A DNA stretch of 49,612 bases, from NCBI GenBank assembly GCA_015520195.1, contig WAQN01000050.1, forward strand, positions 1-49,612, read 5' to 3'. The translations under genes and the position numbers were made by a program. Shown here piece by piece: positions 1 to 9,106 of this stretch; positions within the stretch are counted from its first letter, which is position 1, and the number at the start of each line of letters is the position of its first letter. Source of the stretch: Desulfurococcales archaeon (GTDB lineage: Archaea; Thermoproteota; Thermoprotei_A; Sulfolobales; Acidilobaceae). Below the pieces are notes generated by a model. It saw only the letters and a list, made by a program, of their open reading frames with translations. It made no database searches and was not told where the DNA came from.

Positions 1-59
1 ATATTAGAGGGATAGGGATGAGCTCGATGAGCTAGGTGAGGGGGACTATGGGATGAACC

Positions 60-191
60 CCTCTTCGCCGAAGGGAGCCCCTGGGCTCCCGTAGGCGGGG
101 GGGAGGGGGATGGAGAAGCCGTGATGAACCCAGCCGTGCCCGATACAGTATGACACAATCCGTTAAATGAAGACACGGTTCGGGTGAACGG
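60..191 (+). mobile_element. Copy 1 of a short structured element, candidate IS200/IS605-TnpB right-end / omegaRNA-like sequence without a transposase; left boundary unknown
   Basis: 121-191 aligns without gaps to 5757-5827 (60/71 identical by hand count). Upstream hairpin region is also similar (gggagcccctgggctcccgtaggcgg vs gggagccctgctcccgcaggcgg). Terminal hairpin ccgtgcc...cacgg followed by ttcgggYgaaYgg. Family assignment is inference. Confidence 0.6.
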
Positions 192-1056
192 TCAAAAGGT
201 CTAAGACCGCCTGGAATCCTTCTCCAGTAGAACCTAGGGGGGTGATTTCGGATTTATCACCATACTTAAATATGACTCTTCCATTTCTATAATCCCAGAA
301 ATAAGGGATAATCCTCCTTAACTCCTCTATAACCTTAACTTGGAGGTCAACCTCTAGCTCGTCTATCGCCGATCGCGAAAGCCTATAACCCACAAGCCTG
401 GCATGGACAGGGAAGTAAGATCTTCTATAAGCTTTATCGTATTCCTTTAACAAGCGTGCGTCAATGTATGTAACTAGTCTTAGATGAGAGATCTCTCCAT
501 TAACCTGGGATATTATAGATAAAACCATTCCCTTTTTTAACGATTCTACCTCTTCTTCAACGGCCCTCACTATTTCTTCTCCACTCTCTTCCTCTCTAAG
601 AGCTCTAGATCCATAAAAATATGATATAAATCTCCTCCGTTTAGCTTCTACTCTCTCCACAGCTATTTCGTCTATAAAACTTAAAATCATACTCCTAATA
701 TTATCTGGAAGCTCATTGAAGCCCTCATGTGTAGCCATGGTCATTTTAATATTCTTAACATCGCTTCTATACGATAACTCTACCTCTATCTCACACATAT
801 TACTGCCACGCTTTACTAGGTGTTCATAACCGTCCCTTAGACTTGCTACATGCTTCATCAAATCCCTCTTGTCCACTATATCCTTGAAACCTTGAGATGA
901 GGATAGTACAAGTGCTGTGGCCTCTACTATTGATGATTTGCCAGTATTGTTTCGTCCAACAAATATAGTTATGGGGTGTAATTCGAGGCTAACCTCCCCT
1001 ATGCCCCTGTAATTATTTATTGTAACTCTCCTAACTGCTGGTATAGGTATGGTCAA
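163..1056 (-). pseudogene. AAA/OLD-RecF-like ATPase, 3'-truncated by element copy 1
   Basis: N-terminal VTINNYRGIGEVSLELHPITIFVGRNNTGKSSIVEA (Walker A); ORF stops soon after GSTGEGFQAVLDLL, the last residues TVHPNRVFI being encoded by the element's right end; no Walker B present. Confidence 0.75.
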
Positions 1057-1189
1057 CCGGAATACTACCTCCAGGGGATTAATAACTGTTCTCGGTACCC
1101 TAATATAGGCATTACAATAACTAACTTAATTTATAACATTTTAATGATAAATTATGATGGAACTAATAGGTCTGAGGAGAGAATTGGAG

Positions 1190-1285
1190 GTTAACCCTGA
1201 GTTATACTGTTGTTGGGGTTAACTTTTGGTTAACTATACTGTTTGATGTGTAGTGGTTGAGTTAACCCCGCCTTAACTCAACCAC
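1190..1285. repeat. Cluster of four GTTAAC palindromes plus a 13-bp perfect inverted repeat
   Basis: GTTAAC at 1190, 1218, 1229, 1261; inverted repeat gtggttgagttaa (1253-1265) / ttaactcaaccac (1273-1285) with 7-nt spacer ccccgcc. Confidence 0.8.
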
Positions 1286-1485
1286 GCTTGGGGTCAGGGC
1301 TGGAGTGGGTTGTGCTTGAGAGTCATGGTCGAAATAACTAGTAATAATAATTACAGATGTCCAGGATAGAAACAGGTGTATGCCCTTACTAATTCATTAG
1401 GCTAGGCGCTACTGATATAGGTGGTGTATTACCTCTGCCCTGTATAGTACCCGGGTTATTTATATTTAAAAATATAGCTAAAATA

Positions 1486-1513
1486 ATATAATAATTTATC
1501 TAAATTATTATAT
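1486..1513. repeat. AT-only perfect inverted repeat in an AT-rich intergenic tract
   Basis: atataataattta (1486-1498) tc taaattattatat (1501-1513), followed by a second AT inverted repeat aataaatat-atta-atatttatt. Confidence 0.8.
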
Positions 1514-1904
1514 AAGAATAAATATATTAATATTTATTATATTTTAATTTAACATTTACATTTAATATTGATTTTTGCGGTATTACATTGCCTGTGCAAG
1601 GTGTGGCATACTGCATGCTTTATGTTGCTGATCTATCCATTATGGCCTGGTCTAGTTTATTATGGTATTACTTGTTATATTGAACATGAGTACTGAGTGC
1701 ATCTGTTAGTGTACTGGTTAATCGACTGGTGCATTAATAAATAGTTGCTGTATCTATAATAGTCTGGTATCGTGTATTATTTGATTCATTAGGCTATTAT
1801 TTTGAGGTTTTAATTTTACTGTTTTAGGTTTAATTAGTCATACTATTGGTATGTATATCATTCTATATTCAGGTTGTGAGCTCATTTAATTGGAGTATGC
1901 AGCG

Positions 1905-3644
1905 TTATGATGCTTGGTGTCTTGGTTTTAGCCTTCTCCGGGCTAGTATTGCTATTATTAGTATTATGATGGGTCCGAGCTCGATAGGTGTTATTCTGGC
2001 TGGTATTGGTTGGAGAGCGTTATTCTCGATAGTACTTATGATTATCCTCATGAATATGAATGGGGTTATGGATAGGGCTAAGAATATTATGGAGTATACT
2101 GCTAGAGTAGCACGCCTACCAGCTGTTATTATTAGCGATGCTAGAAGGGGTGCTATGAGTACGGAGAGAGTCATTATCTGGCTAGATGGCACATTTATGG
2201 TTAATGATGGCGTCACCGCGTATCTCTCCATTAAACTAGTTATTCCCAGTGCGAAGCGGCCTGGCCAAATCCAGTAGGAGGCTGTGAATAGTGCTGCTGT
2301 CAGGTATGCCATAGCTATTGCTGTAGAAGACTTCATCATGGAGAACCCTGTCCTCACCCCTAGTAATGCCGCTATTAAAGTGGCTGCAATGAATACTGCT
2401 AGCCTTAGGATGAAAGGCTCAGGTTTTGGTAGGCTAGTTACAAGCGGGTTCTCTTGAACCTCTACCACAACCTCGCCTGCTAATAATGGGGTGAGGGGTA
2501 TACTTGGAATATATGCTAACCCGTCGGCAGCAGGTCTCCACTCTCTACTCCCTGCCAGGAATGATTGTAGATTCACCTCTCCTCCACGATCTGGCATGAG
2601 CCGTTTTACTCCATCTATCCCCTCATCCCTGAAAGTTTCCAGGATTCTAAGTATTGAAGGTATCCATCCAGGGGCTGGCTTGTAATGATTATTGTTGCCG
2701 TCGAATGCAACGTAAACTCCAGCGCCTCCCTCCTCCAATGCCTTGAGTGTTAGGACTAAACCTTCTATCGGGAAGTACTCATCATGGCCGGAGAAGGCTA
2801 TATAGAATAATTTGTCTCTGAGCCCACCCTTCTCTCCAGAGTATTTTATATATGCAAGAGGGTCTGAAGCTGCAAGCTTCTCCACAACGTCACTAGTAAC
2901 CCCGGTAGATGCTGGGCCCACTAGGTTGGCTAGCCCTCCTGACTGTATCATACAGCTTAGGCATCCAGAAGCCACAATGGGTACTGCTAGGGTGACATCT
3001 GGATGAATGGAGGCCACTACATAACTGGTTAAACCACCCATTGAGACTCCTGAAATAGCTATTTTCCCAGGCTCTGCTCCTAGCGCCTTGGCTACCTCGA
3101 CAGCCCTAACTCCGCTGACGTAAACGTAGTATAGGAAGAAGTCGCCTGGCTCTATACTTAGAGCCTTATCCTTCCATGACTTCCCTCCTGGTATGCATGA
3201 GAGGCCGTGTCCAGCTGCATCTATTGATAGAACCTTAAAGCCCCTAACGGCTAGCTCATAGGATAGCTTATAGCCGTCTAATTCCTCCTCGAAGAATTTA
3301 TGGGTTCCACCTAACCCATGGACGAGTATTATCCAGGCATTGCCCTGGACCCCTGAATCATAGATGAAGCCGTGTATCATGCAATCCTTCATTTTAGGGA
3401 GGAGGGGGAAAGATATATGCACCACCCTAATCGTCTTACCCTTATAAAATACATCCTCAGATCCCATCTCCACTATAGAGAGGCCTGAGCTCCAGTTGAA
3501 GCCCCAAAGTTTCTTATATACCTCTTCATCGAGCGCTGGCGTTTCAATGTATGAGTCCCATGAAGCATCTAGTATTGTTAATAAACTAGATACTCCAATA
3601 ATAATAAAAATCAAGAATAAACAGTAAGAAACTCTGCTATTCAT
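1905..3644 (-). CDS. Alpha/beta hydrolase-fold membrane protein (N-terminal anchor, several C-terminal TM helices)
   Basis: Long ORF; LVHGLGGTHKFFEEELDGYKLSYELAVRGFKVLSIDAAGHGLS, nucleophile elbow GVSMGG, hydrophobic C-terminus. Confidence 0.85.
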   Translation of the reverse strand: MNSRVSYCLFLIFIIIGVSSLLTILDASWDSYIETPALDEEVYKKLWGFNWSSGLSIVEMGSEDVFYKGKTIRVVHISFPLLPKMKDCMIHGFIYDSGVQGNAWIILVHGLGGTHKFFEEELDGYKLSYELAVRGFKVLSIDAAGHGLSCIPGGKSWKDKALSIEPGDFFLYYVYVSGVRAVEVAKALGAEPGKIAISGVSMGGLTSYVVASIHPDVTLAVPIVASGCLSCMIQSGGLANLVGPASTGVTSDVVEKLAASDPLAYIKYSGEKGGLRDKLFYIAFSGHDEYFPIEGLVLTLKALEEGGAGVYVAFDGNNNHYKPAPGWIPSILRILETFRDEGIDGVKRLMPDRGGEVNLQSFLAGSREWRPAADGLAYIPSIPLTPLLAGEVVVEVQENPLVTSLPKPEPFILRLAVFIAATLIAALLGVRTGFSMMKSSTAIAMAYLTAALFTASYWIWPGRFALGITSLMERYAVTPSLTINVPSSQIMTLSVLIAPLLASLIITAGRRATLAVYSIIFLALSITPFIFMRIIISTIENNALQPIPARITPIELGPIIILIIAILARRRLKPRHQAS

Positions 3645-4031
3645 AGTATAGATACACCAGAACTCATTGGGTTGGGCTAGCCTTAATTAAAATGTTAGCT
3701 CTAGCTTAAAAGACTATGACTGTCATTTTAGTTTAATTTGCATCAATACAATAATATTATACTACTCTGAGGTTATCCTTCAGCCCAATAAACTTTGCTG
3801 TCATCTAGCTTCCATATTTATTATCGCTACTGGCGCCTTCAAAGCTAGAGCTTCCTAAAATAACTATTGGGTGTGTATCCCCCTATGTTGTGTATACACA
3901 GATGCATTTGGCGTTGCAATCTCCCTCTACCTGAATTCAGCAATTTTTATCCTTAGCCAGAAGTCTCCACTAATGCAGTTCCGCATCTGATGTTTAAGTC
4001 TAAGTGCCTAAGAATGCTATAAGAGTAACTA

Positions 4032-5075
4032 TTAATTCTCTCCACCCTTTACTCGGCCAGTTAGCTGATCTATAGCTCTCTTAACAGCTTCCCTGTGTAG
4101 TGGTGTTTGCCAAGCGTAGTGTCTTCCTATGCCTAGCTCTAGGTCCTTCTCTGGTGGTGGGGTGTCTATCCATGCATCTAGATCCCTCCCCTTAACCCTT
4201 AAAACTAAGTTCTTCTCGACTAGCTTTAATACGAGATCCTCAGCTTCCTCGTACCTTTCGAGTAGGACATCGGGATCCTCGACTGCCTCCTCAAGCACTC
4301 GCCTCTCAGCACTCGATAAGCTGAGTATGAGTTCGGGCAGCCCTCTATCCTCAACTAAGCTGTTTACAACTTTCTCTACTCTCCATCCTGATTTGAAGAG
4401 TTTCTCAAGGTACCTAGGGTTCCCGCCCACCCATCTCATGACGTCTTCAAATGATGGCTTAGAGCCTGGGAGAATGTTGTAGAGCTCCTTGAAACCCTCC
4501 CTCTGCATATTCCATAGCACAAATATATCAGCCCAGTTGTGTCTTCCAACCCTCTCCCTTGTAACACCCTCGCTGCTAGTCACTAGCACAACAATCTTCT
4601 CGTAGCCTGCCGGCGGGTGCTCGATCAGGTTCAGCAGGGTCTTAACATAGGCTTCAGCCTTGTCCAGCCCCACGGCCTGGAAGATATCGTCCATTAGAAC
4701 TGCAAGCCTAGGCCTGGGGAACCTCTTCAAAACACGGTATGCCACGCTAACAGCGGCATCAACAATCCTCGAATAGGGCTCTGGGAGCAGACTGAAAACC
4801 TCCCTAACAACATCCCCCATTGAGGGGGTGAACCCTAGAACCTCCTCTAACCTCTCAGCGAGTGGATTGACATAGAGAACGTAATACCCGAGATCCCCTT
4901 CAAGGATCTCAGAAGCCTGCCTCAGTAAGGCTGATTTCCCGCATCCCTCAGGGCCGTAGATCACATAGACGGGAAATGTGCCCTTCTCACCAAGCTCCCT
5001 AACCTGCTCTAATGCACGCTCCCTATCAACAAAATCAACTTCGAGGCCAGCGAAACCGAGTTTCACCCTCCCCAA
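4032..5075 (-). CDS. Archaeal AAA-family ATPase (PF01637-like)
   Basis: VYVIYGPEGCGKSALLRQA (Walker A), PRLAVLMDDIFQ (Walker B), C-terminal PD-type region. Confidence 0.8.
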   Translation of the reverse strand: MGRVKLGFAGLEVDFVDRERALEQVRELGEKGTFPVYVIYGPEGCGKSALLRQASEILEGDLGYYVLYVNPLAERLEEVLGFTPSMGDVVREVFSLLPEPYSRIVDAAVSVAYRVLKRFPRPRLAVLMDDIFQAVGLDKAEAYVKTLLNLIEHPPAGYEKIVVLVTSSEGVTRERVGRHNWADIFVLWNMQREGFKELYNILPGSKPSFEDVMRWVGGNPRYLEKLFKSGWRVEKVVNSLVEDRGLPELILSLSSAERRVLEEAVEDPDVLLERYEEAEDLVLKLVEKNLVLRVKGRDLDAWIDTPPPEKDLELGIGRHYAWQTPLHREAVKRAIDQLTGRVKGGEN

Positions 5076-5394
5076 CGCCTAGCCACCCGCCGTGCAGAGA
5101 GTGAGTAAGAGATTCTAGGCTCCCAGCATTCAAAGCTCTACCCTATAACGTAACGCTTCCCTCACCATGTGAAACAATCCCAGCGCAACCCCTACCTACC
5201 ATTCTCTGCAACCCTGCCAACTGGTTAGCTGAGCCCCGCCTAGATGGAGTGCGAGTTCTCAAGCCTCACCCGCATTCACTCCAGCACCCTTTACTGCCAC
5301 GTAGAGATTCGCATGCTACGTTGTCCTTCCGCGTACATCCCCAGCTTGATCTGCTAGGCGTATGCCGAGTTTATAGATTTATTCTTAATCATTG

Positions 5395-6033
5395 GCTTGG
5401 ATAGTTTGTCCTCTTCTCTTTTCCAAGTATTCTATGAGGGCTACTATCACGACTGCTATGGCGATCACTACATCCGTGAGCAAGTATTACCCATACACCC
5501 TCCTTAACTTCATTCCAGGGAAAGGGGGGAGAGTAATGTGTGTAACCCTAACGGTCTTGCCCTTATAAAGGGGCAGAAACCTTAGTATTATGACTTTTTG
5601 TATCGAATTGTATCTTTCTATGCTTCTGAAGCTATTTGCAGCTCATATTGGGGAATCCCTAATAAAACTTATAACCCTCGGGGTTATTAGATTTAACTGG
5701 TGACCTCGGGGTTCCCGAGGGGAGCCCTGCTCCCGCAGGCGGCCCCGAAGGAGACCGTGATGAACCCAGCCGTGCCCGATGTAGTTTGTCACAGTTCGAT
5801 ACATGAAGGCACGGTTCGGGCGAATGGTTCCTTGGATCCCGCCTCCTCTATATGGAGGCCTGAGCTCTGGTCGAAACTCCAAAGCCTCCTATATACACTC
5901 CTTCATCTAGCATTGGCGTCTCAACATATGAGTCGTGTGAGGCGTCTAACAGGGTTAGCAGGCTTGACACTCCAACTAGCAGCACTACCAAGAATAACCT
6001 GTGGAAAACCCTACTATAATGTAATGGAGACAC
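5395..6033 (-). pseudogene. Decayed, internally deleted paralogue of the 1905-3644 hydrolase, interrupted by element copy 2
   Basis: FLVVLLVGVSSLLTLLDASHDSYVETPMLDEGVY matches FLIFIIIGVSSLLTILDASWDSYIETPALDEEVY; further on YKGKTVRVTHITLPPFPGMKLRRVYG matches YKGKTIRVVHISFPLLPKMKDCMIHG; then an in-frame stop and a short TM-like remnant VVIAIAVVIVALIEYLEKRR. Confidence 0.85.
5570..5827 (+). mobile_element. Copy 2 of the structured element (about 258 bp insertion), omegaRNA-like / IS605-derived candidate
   Basis: Alignment to the intact paralogue (3400-3480) breaks after cccttataaa (5569) and resumes at about ttccttggatccc (5828). Contains hairpins ataaccc-tcg-gggttat (5671-5687), cctcggg-gtt-cccgagg (5704-5720), gggagc-cct-gctccc (5720-5734) and ccgtgcc...ggcacgg (5770-5776/5808-5814). 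Confidence 0.7.
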
Positions 6034-6102
6034 CAGAACCCATTGGGCTAAAGTGATTGATTAAAAGTGTTAACCCTTTGAGAGTAAGGATTCACCGGAG
6101 AG

Positions 6103-6471
6103 TTAGGGTTTAATGTAGGCGTATCCCTTATATTGCAGTCTTATTAACTCTGTTATTCCTACATCTATGAAATTACATGTATCATCTATATCTTCTTCTT
6201 TGAGACCTTGGTTTTTAAGTGAGTTTCTGCATATGTAAAATTTGACCCTTCTTTCTCGAAGCCTTCGCAGCCTTCTGGAGGTGGATTCACTTAATGATGA
6301 TTTAACGAAGTGGTTTACGGCGCTTCCATTTGCAATGACTATTATATCCGCATTATTGTGTCCTACATCATTGAGTAGATTATATATATTAGATAGCATT
6401 CTGTTAAATGCTTCAATGTTATATGAGCTAATATGGAATACTACACGAAATTTTTCTACCATAAGCTTCAC
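6103..6471 (-). CDS. DsrE/DsrF-like small protein
   Basis: VVFHISSYNIEAFNRMLSNIYNLLND...ADIIVIANGSAV...FYICRNSLKNQGLKEEDI pattern typical of DsrE-like sulfur-relay proteins; overlaps the ATPase 3' end. Confidence 0.65.
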   Translation of the reverse strand: MKLMVEKFRVVFHISSYNIEAFNRMLSNIYNLLNDVGHNNADIIVIANGSAVNHFVKSSLSESTSRRLRRLRERRVKFYICRNSLKNQGLKEEDIDDTCNFIDVGITELIRLQYKGYAYIKP

Positions 6472-7180
6472 CTACTAGTTCTTCCTCAATAAGCTTCCAT
6501 AGTTCTTTCCTTATATTTTGGAGCTTATAGTTAAATGGATCCCTAGGATAGGGGAGGTCTATATGTATAATCCTCTTAACCCTGCCAGGCCTCTTAGTCA
6601 GCACTATTATCTTCTTAGAAAGCATTAATGCTTCATCAATACTGTGGGTAACTAATAATATTGTTTTTCTCGTCTTAGACCAAATCCTTAACAACTCCAT
6701 TTGAAGCAAAGTCCTAGTCATAGCGTCTACAGCGGCGAAAGGCTCATCCATTATTATGATCTTTGGCTCAACAGCTAGAGCCCTAGCTATGCCGACCCTT
6801 TGCTTCATGCCTCCTGAAAGCTCCTTCGGATATTTATCCTCGAAGCCCTCCAACCCTACAAGTTTAATATACTCTAGCGCCTTCCTCCTCCTAGCATCCT
6901 TAGGAACACCCTTTATTTCTAGCCCTAGCTCTACATTGCCTAAAACAGTTCTCCATGGGAGTAATAGGTATTCTTGAAATACCATAACCCTCTCAGGACT
7001 GGGACCTTTAACAATCTCGCCTTCAACAATCACTCTCCCCGAGTCGGGCTTAATGAGGCCTGCTATTACTTTGCAGAGGGTTGTCTTGCCGCAGCCTGAG
7101 GGTCCTAGCACCGAGACTAGTTCTCCCTTGTCTATGGTGAAGGATACATCCCTTAAGGCCTCTATTTTCTCCCCTCTCAC
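6428..7180 (-). CDS. ABC transporter ATP-binding protein, nitrate/sulfonate/taurine type (true start may lie upstream)
   Basis: GPSGCGKTTLCKVIAGL, LSGGMKQRVGIARALAVEPKIIIMDEPFAAVD. Confidence 0.9.
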   Translation of the reverse strand: MRGEKIEALRDVSFTIDKGELVSVLGPSGCGKTTLCKVIAGLIKPDSGRVIVEGEIVKGPSPERVMVFQEYLLLPWRTVLGNVELGLEIKGVPKDARRRKALEYIKLVGLEGFEDKYPKELSGGMKQRVGIARALAVEPKIIIMDEPFAAVDAMTRTLLQMELLRIWSKTRKTILLVTHSIDEALMLSKKIIVLTKRPGRVKRIIHIDLPYPRDPFNYKLQNIRKELWKLIEEELVGEAYGRKISCSIPY

Positions 7181-7232
7181 TGTGGTATAGGTGACACTTA
7201 CCCTGTCTACTATAATGTAGGACAGGCCCTTG

Positions 7233-8024
7233 TCACCTCCAGGCTAGCAGGATTTCCTCCACAATTTTATAGACTTTATCTATCAAGTAATACATTATCC
7301 CTATAACGATCATATAGACTACGACTACATTCATGGCCAGATTCATGCCAGCTTCTATGAGTCTCTGTCCTAGTCCAGGTATGCCAAATAGTTCGGCTGC
7401 AATAACAGTCAACCATCCCTGTCCAAGGCTTATCCTTATACCCGAGAGGATATACGGTAGAGATGATGGCAGTACAACTTTTTTCAATAGCCTTAACCTG
7501 TTTGTCTCACCGAAGCACATGACAGCCTCTATCAGGTTTCTATCAGTGGATTTAACCCCTGAATAAGTGTTGAGAAGGCATATCCAAAACGCTTGGAGGC
7601 CTATTAGAAACGCTGCGGCGGCGTGAGAAATACCCATCCATAATATAGCGAATGGTATCCAGGCCAAGGGAGGTATAGGCCTGAAAATTCTTATCAGGGG
7701 TTCTGCTAGGGCCTCCGCTAGTTTGTACCATCCAACTATGAGGCCCATTGTGACGCCTAAACTAGAACCCCATAAAAGGCCCAATGAATAATGTTTTAGG
7801 CTATTAATTAGACTTTGTAGTATATTCCCTGACACAGCTTCTACTATGGCAGCTCTAGCTACGTCAACTGGCGATGGCAGCATAACTCTAGGGAAAATAT
7901 TGAGGTACGATACCATGCTCCACAATAATAGGAAGCCTGATAACGATACTAGTGGGGCTAGTTTATCAAGTGCTCCGCGAGTAGAGCCGCTGGAGGTGTT
8001 ATTTATCCTTAATCTTCCAATCAA
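7233..8024 (-). CDS. ABC transporter permease, SsuC/TauC-like
   Basis: Six-TM protein; EPLIRIFRPIPPLAWIPFAILWMG and LPSSLPYILSGIRISLGQGWLTVIAAELFG. Confidence 0.9.
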   Translation of the reverse strand: MIGRLRINNTSSGSTRGALDKLAPLVSLSGFLLLWSMVSYLNIFPRVMLPSPVDVARAAIVEAVSGNILQSLINSLKHYSLGLLWGSSLGVTMGLIVGWYKLAEALAEPLIRIFRPIPPLAWIPFAILWMGISHAAAAFLIGLQAFWICLLNTYSGVKSTDRNLIEAVMCFGETNRLRLLKKVVLPSSLPYILSGIRISLGQGWLTVIAAELFGIPGLGQRLIEAGMNLAMNVVVVYMIVIGIMYYLIDKVYKIVEEILLAWR

Positions 8025-9106
8025 CCCTTTTCTCCCCGGCCAGCTAGTTTATCATAAAATGATGTCTCGAATATATCGCTGGGTTTTAACGTAACTTTAA
8101 CTCCCATATAGGATACTCTAAACTTCTGGTATTCTAATGTGCCATTTACTATAAGATGGGGGTTTGATATGAAGTTAGATAAAGGCGAATTCAACGCTTT
8201 ACGAGCTATTTCTACCGGAAGTACTTCAGTACCTATAGCGTCTGATAGTATCTTAGCAGCCTTTTCCTTGTCGTCATTTAACATTGATGTAGCCTTTATG
8301 TGGAGCTCAACTAGTTTCTCTACTATGTCAGGCCTCTTCTTTATGAGATCTAGGCTTACAGCTAATACAGCTCCTGGATGTCCTGGGAGGACTTCTCTTC
8401 CTTCCACTATTATAGTGTATCCCTTCTCTAATGCTATTGTAACCACGGGCTCCATTATCATTGCAGCATCTACTTCATTATTAAGGAGAGCTGCCCTTAC
8501 GGCTCCTATGCCCATAGGGAGCACCTCTGCTGGTGGATTATTGGGGTCGTATCCAAGTTTCTCGAAGAACATGCTCAATAGTGCATGGGGGGTAGTGCCT
8601 TTGGGTAGTGTAGCTATTCTAACGGGTCTTCCCTTATCTTCCCTCCATTTCTCCAGGAAAGTGCTTCCATACTCTTCATAGTACCTAGCTAACTCCTTAC
8701 TACCAACTAAAGCTAGGGGATTCATTATATTAGCAGCTACCACCCTCAAAGGAAGTCCCTTCTCTAAGGCTACTAAAACAGGGTCTATCCCCACATATAA
8801 TACGTCTAACTCTCCAGCGGCAAATGCTTGTATCATGGCCACTCCCTGCTCAAACTTGACTATTTTAATCTCCTCTACACCCAGCTTCTTCAACTCATTC
8901 AACCATTCAAGCTGGTAGGCTACTAGGAACTGCGCATCCGGATATATAGGTAGATACCCTATCCTCAGAATCTCTAGTGTTGGAGGAGAAGGAGATTTAA
9001 ATGACTGCCAATAATATCCTCCTGCCACCATTAAAAACGCTAATATAAGTATTATAACAACTATACTTCTTCTAGTCATTTTGTTTTCGCCAAAACCTAG
9101 CGACAA
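8021..9106 (-). CDS. ABC transporter substrate-binding protein, SsuA/TauA/NitT-like
   Basis: Signal/anchor then LRIGYLPIYPDAQFLVAYQL...AFAAGELDVLYVGIDPVLVALEKG; overlaps permease by 4 nt. Confidence 0.88.
   Translation of the reverse strand: MSLGFGENKMTRRSIVVIILILAFLMVAGGYYWQSFKSPSPPTLEILRIGYLPIYPDAQFLVAYQLEWLNELKKLGVEEIKIVKFEQGVAMIQAFAAGELDVLYVGIDPVLVALEKGLPLRVVAANIMNPLALVGSKELARYYEEYGSTFLEKWREDKGRPVRIATLPKGTTPHALLSMFFEKLGYDPNNPPAEVLPMGIGAVRAALLNNEVDAAMIMEPVVTIALEKGYTIIVEGREVLPGHPGAVLAVSLDLIKKRPDIVEKLVELHIKATSMLNDDKEKAAKILSDAIGTEVLPVEIARKALNSPLSNFISNPHLIVNGTLEYQKFRVSYMGVKVTLKPSDIFETSFYDKLAGRGEKG

Noticed and set aside
121-191. C/D-box sRNA reading of the gtgatga motif in the element
   Set aside because: A C-box-like GTGATGA is present in both copies, but no properly placed CTGA D box was found; the mobile-element explanation fits the junction evidence better.
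1846-2277. 143-aa plus-strand ORF
   Set aside because: Lies mostly antisense to the 3' end of the convincing hydrolase gene 1905-3644 and shows no family features; treated as an antisense artefact.
5700-6056. 118-aa plus-strand ORF across element copy 2
   Set aside because: Spans the structured element and antisense pseudogene sequence; MNPAVPD... comes from the hairpin-forming RNA-like sequence, no protein family seen. A TnpB C-terminal tail remnant cannot be fully excluded.
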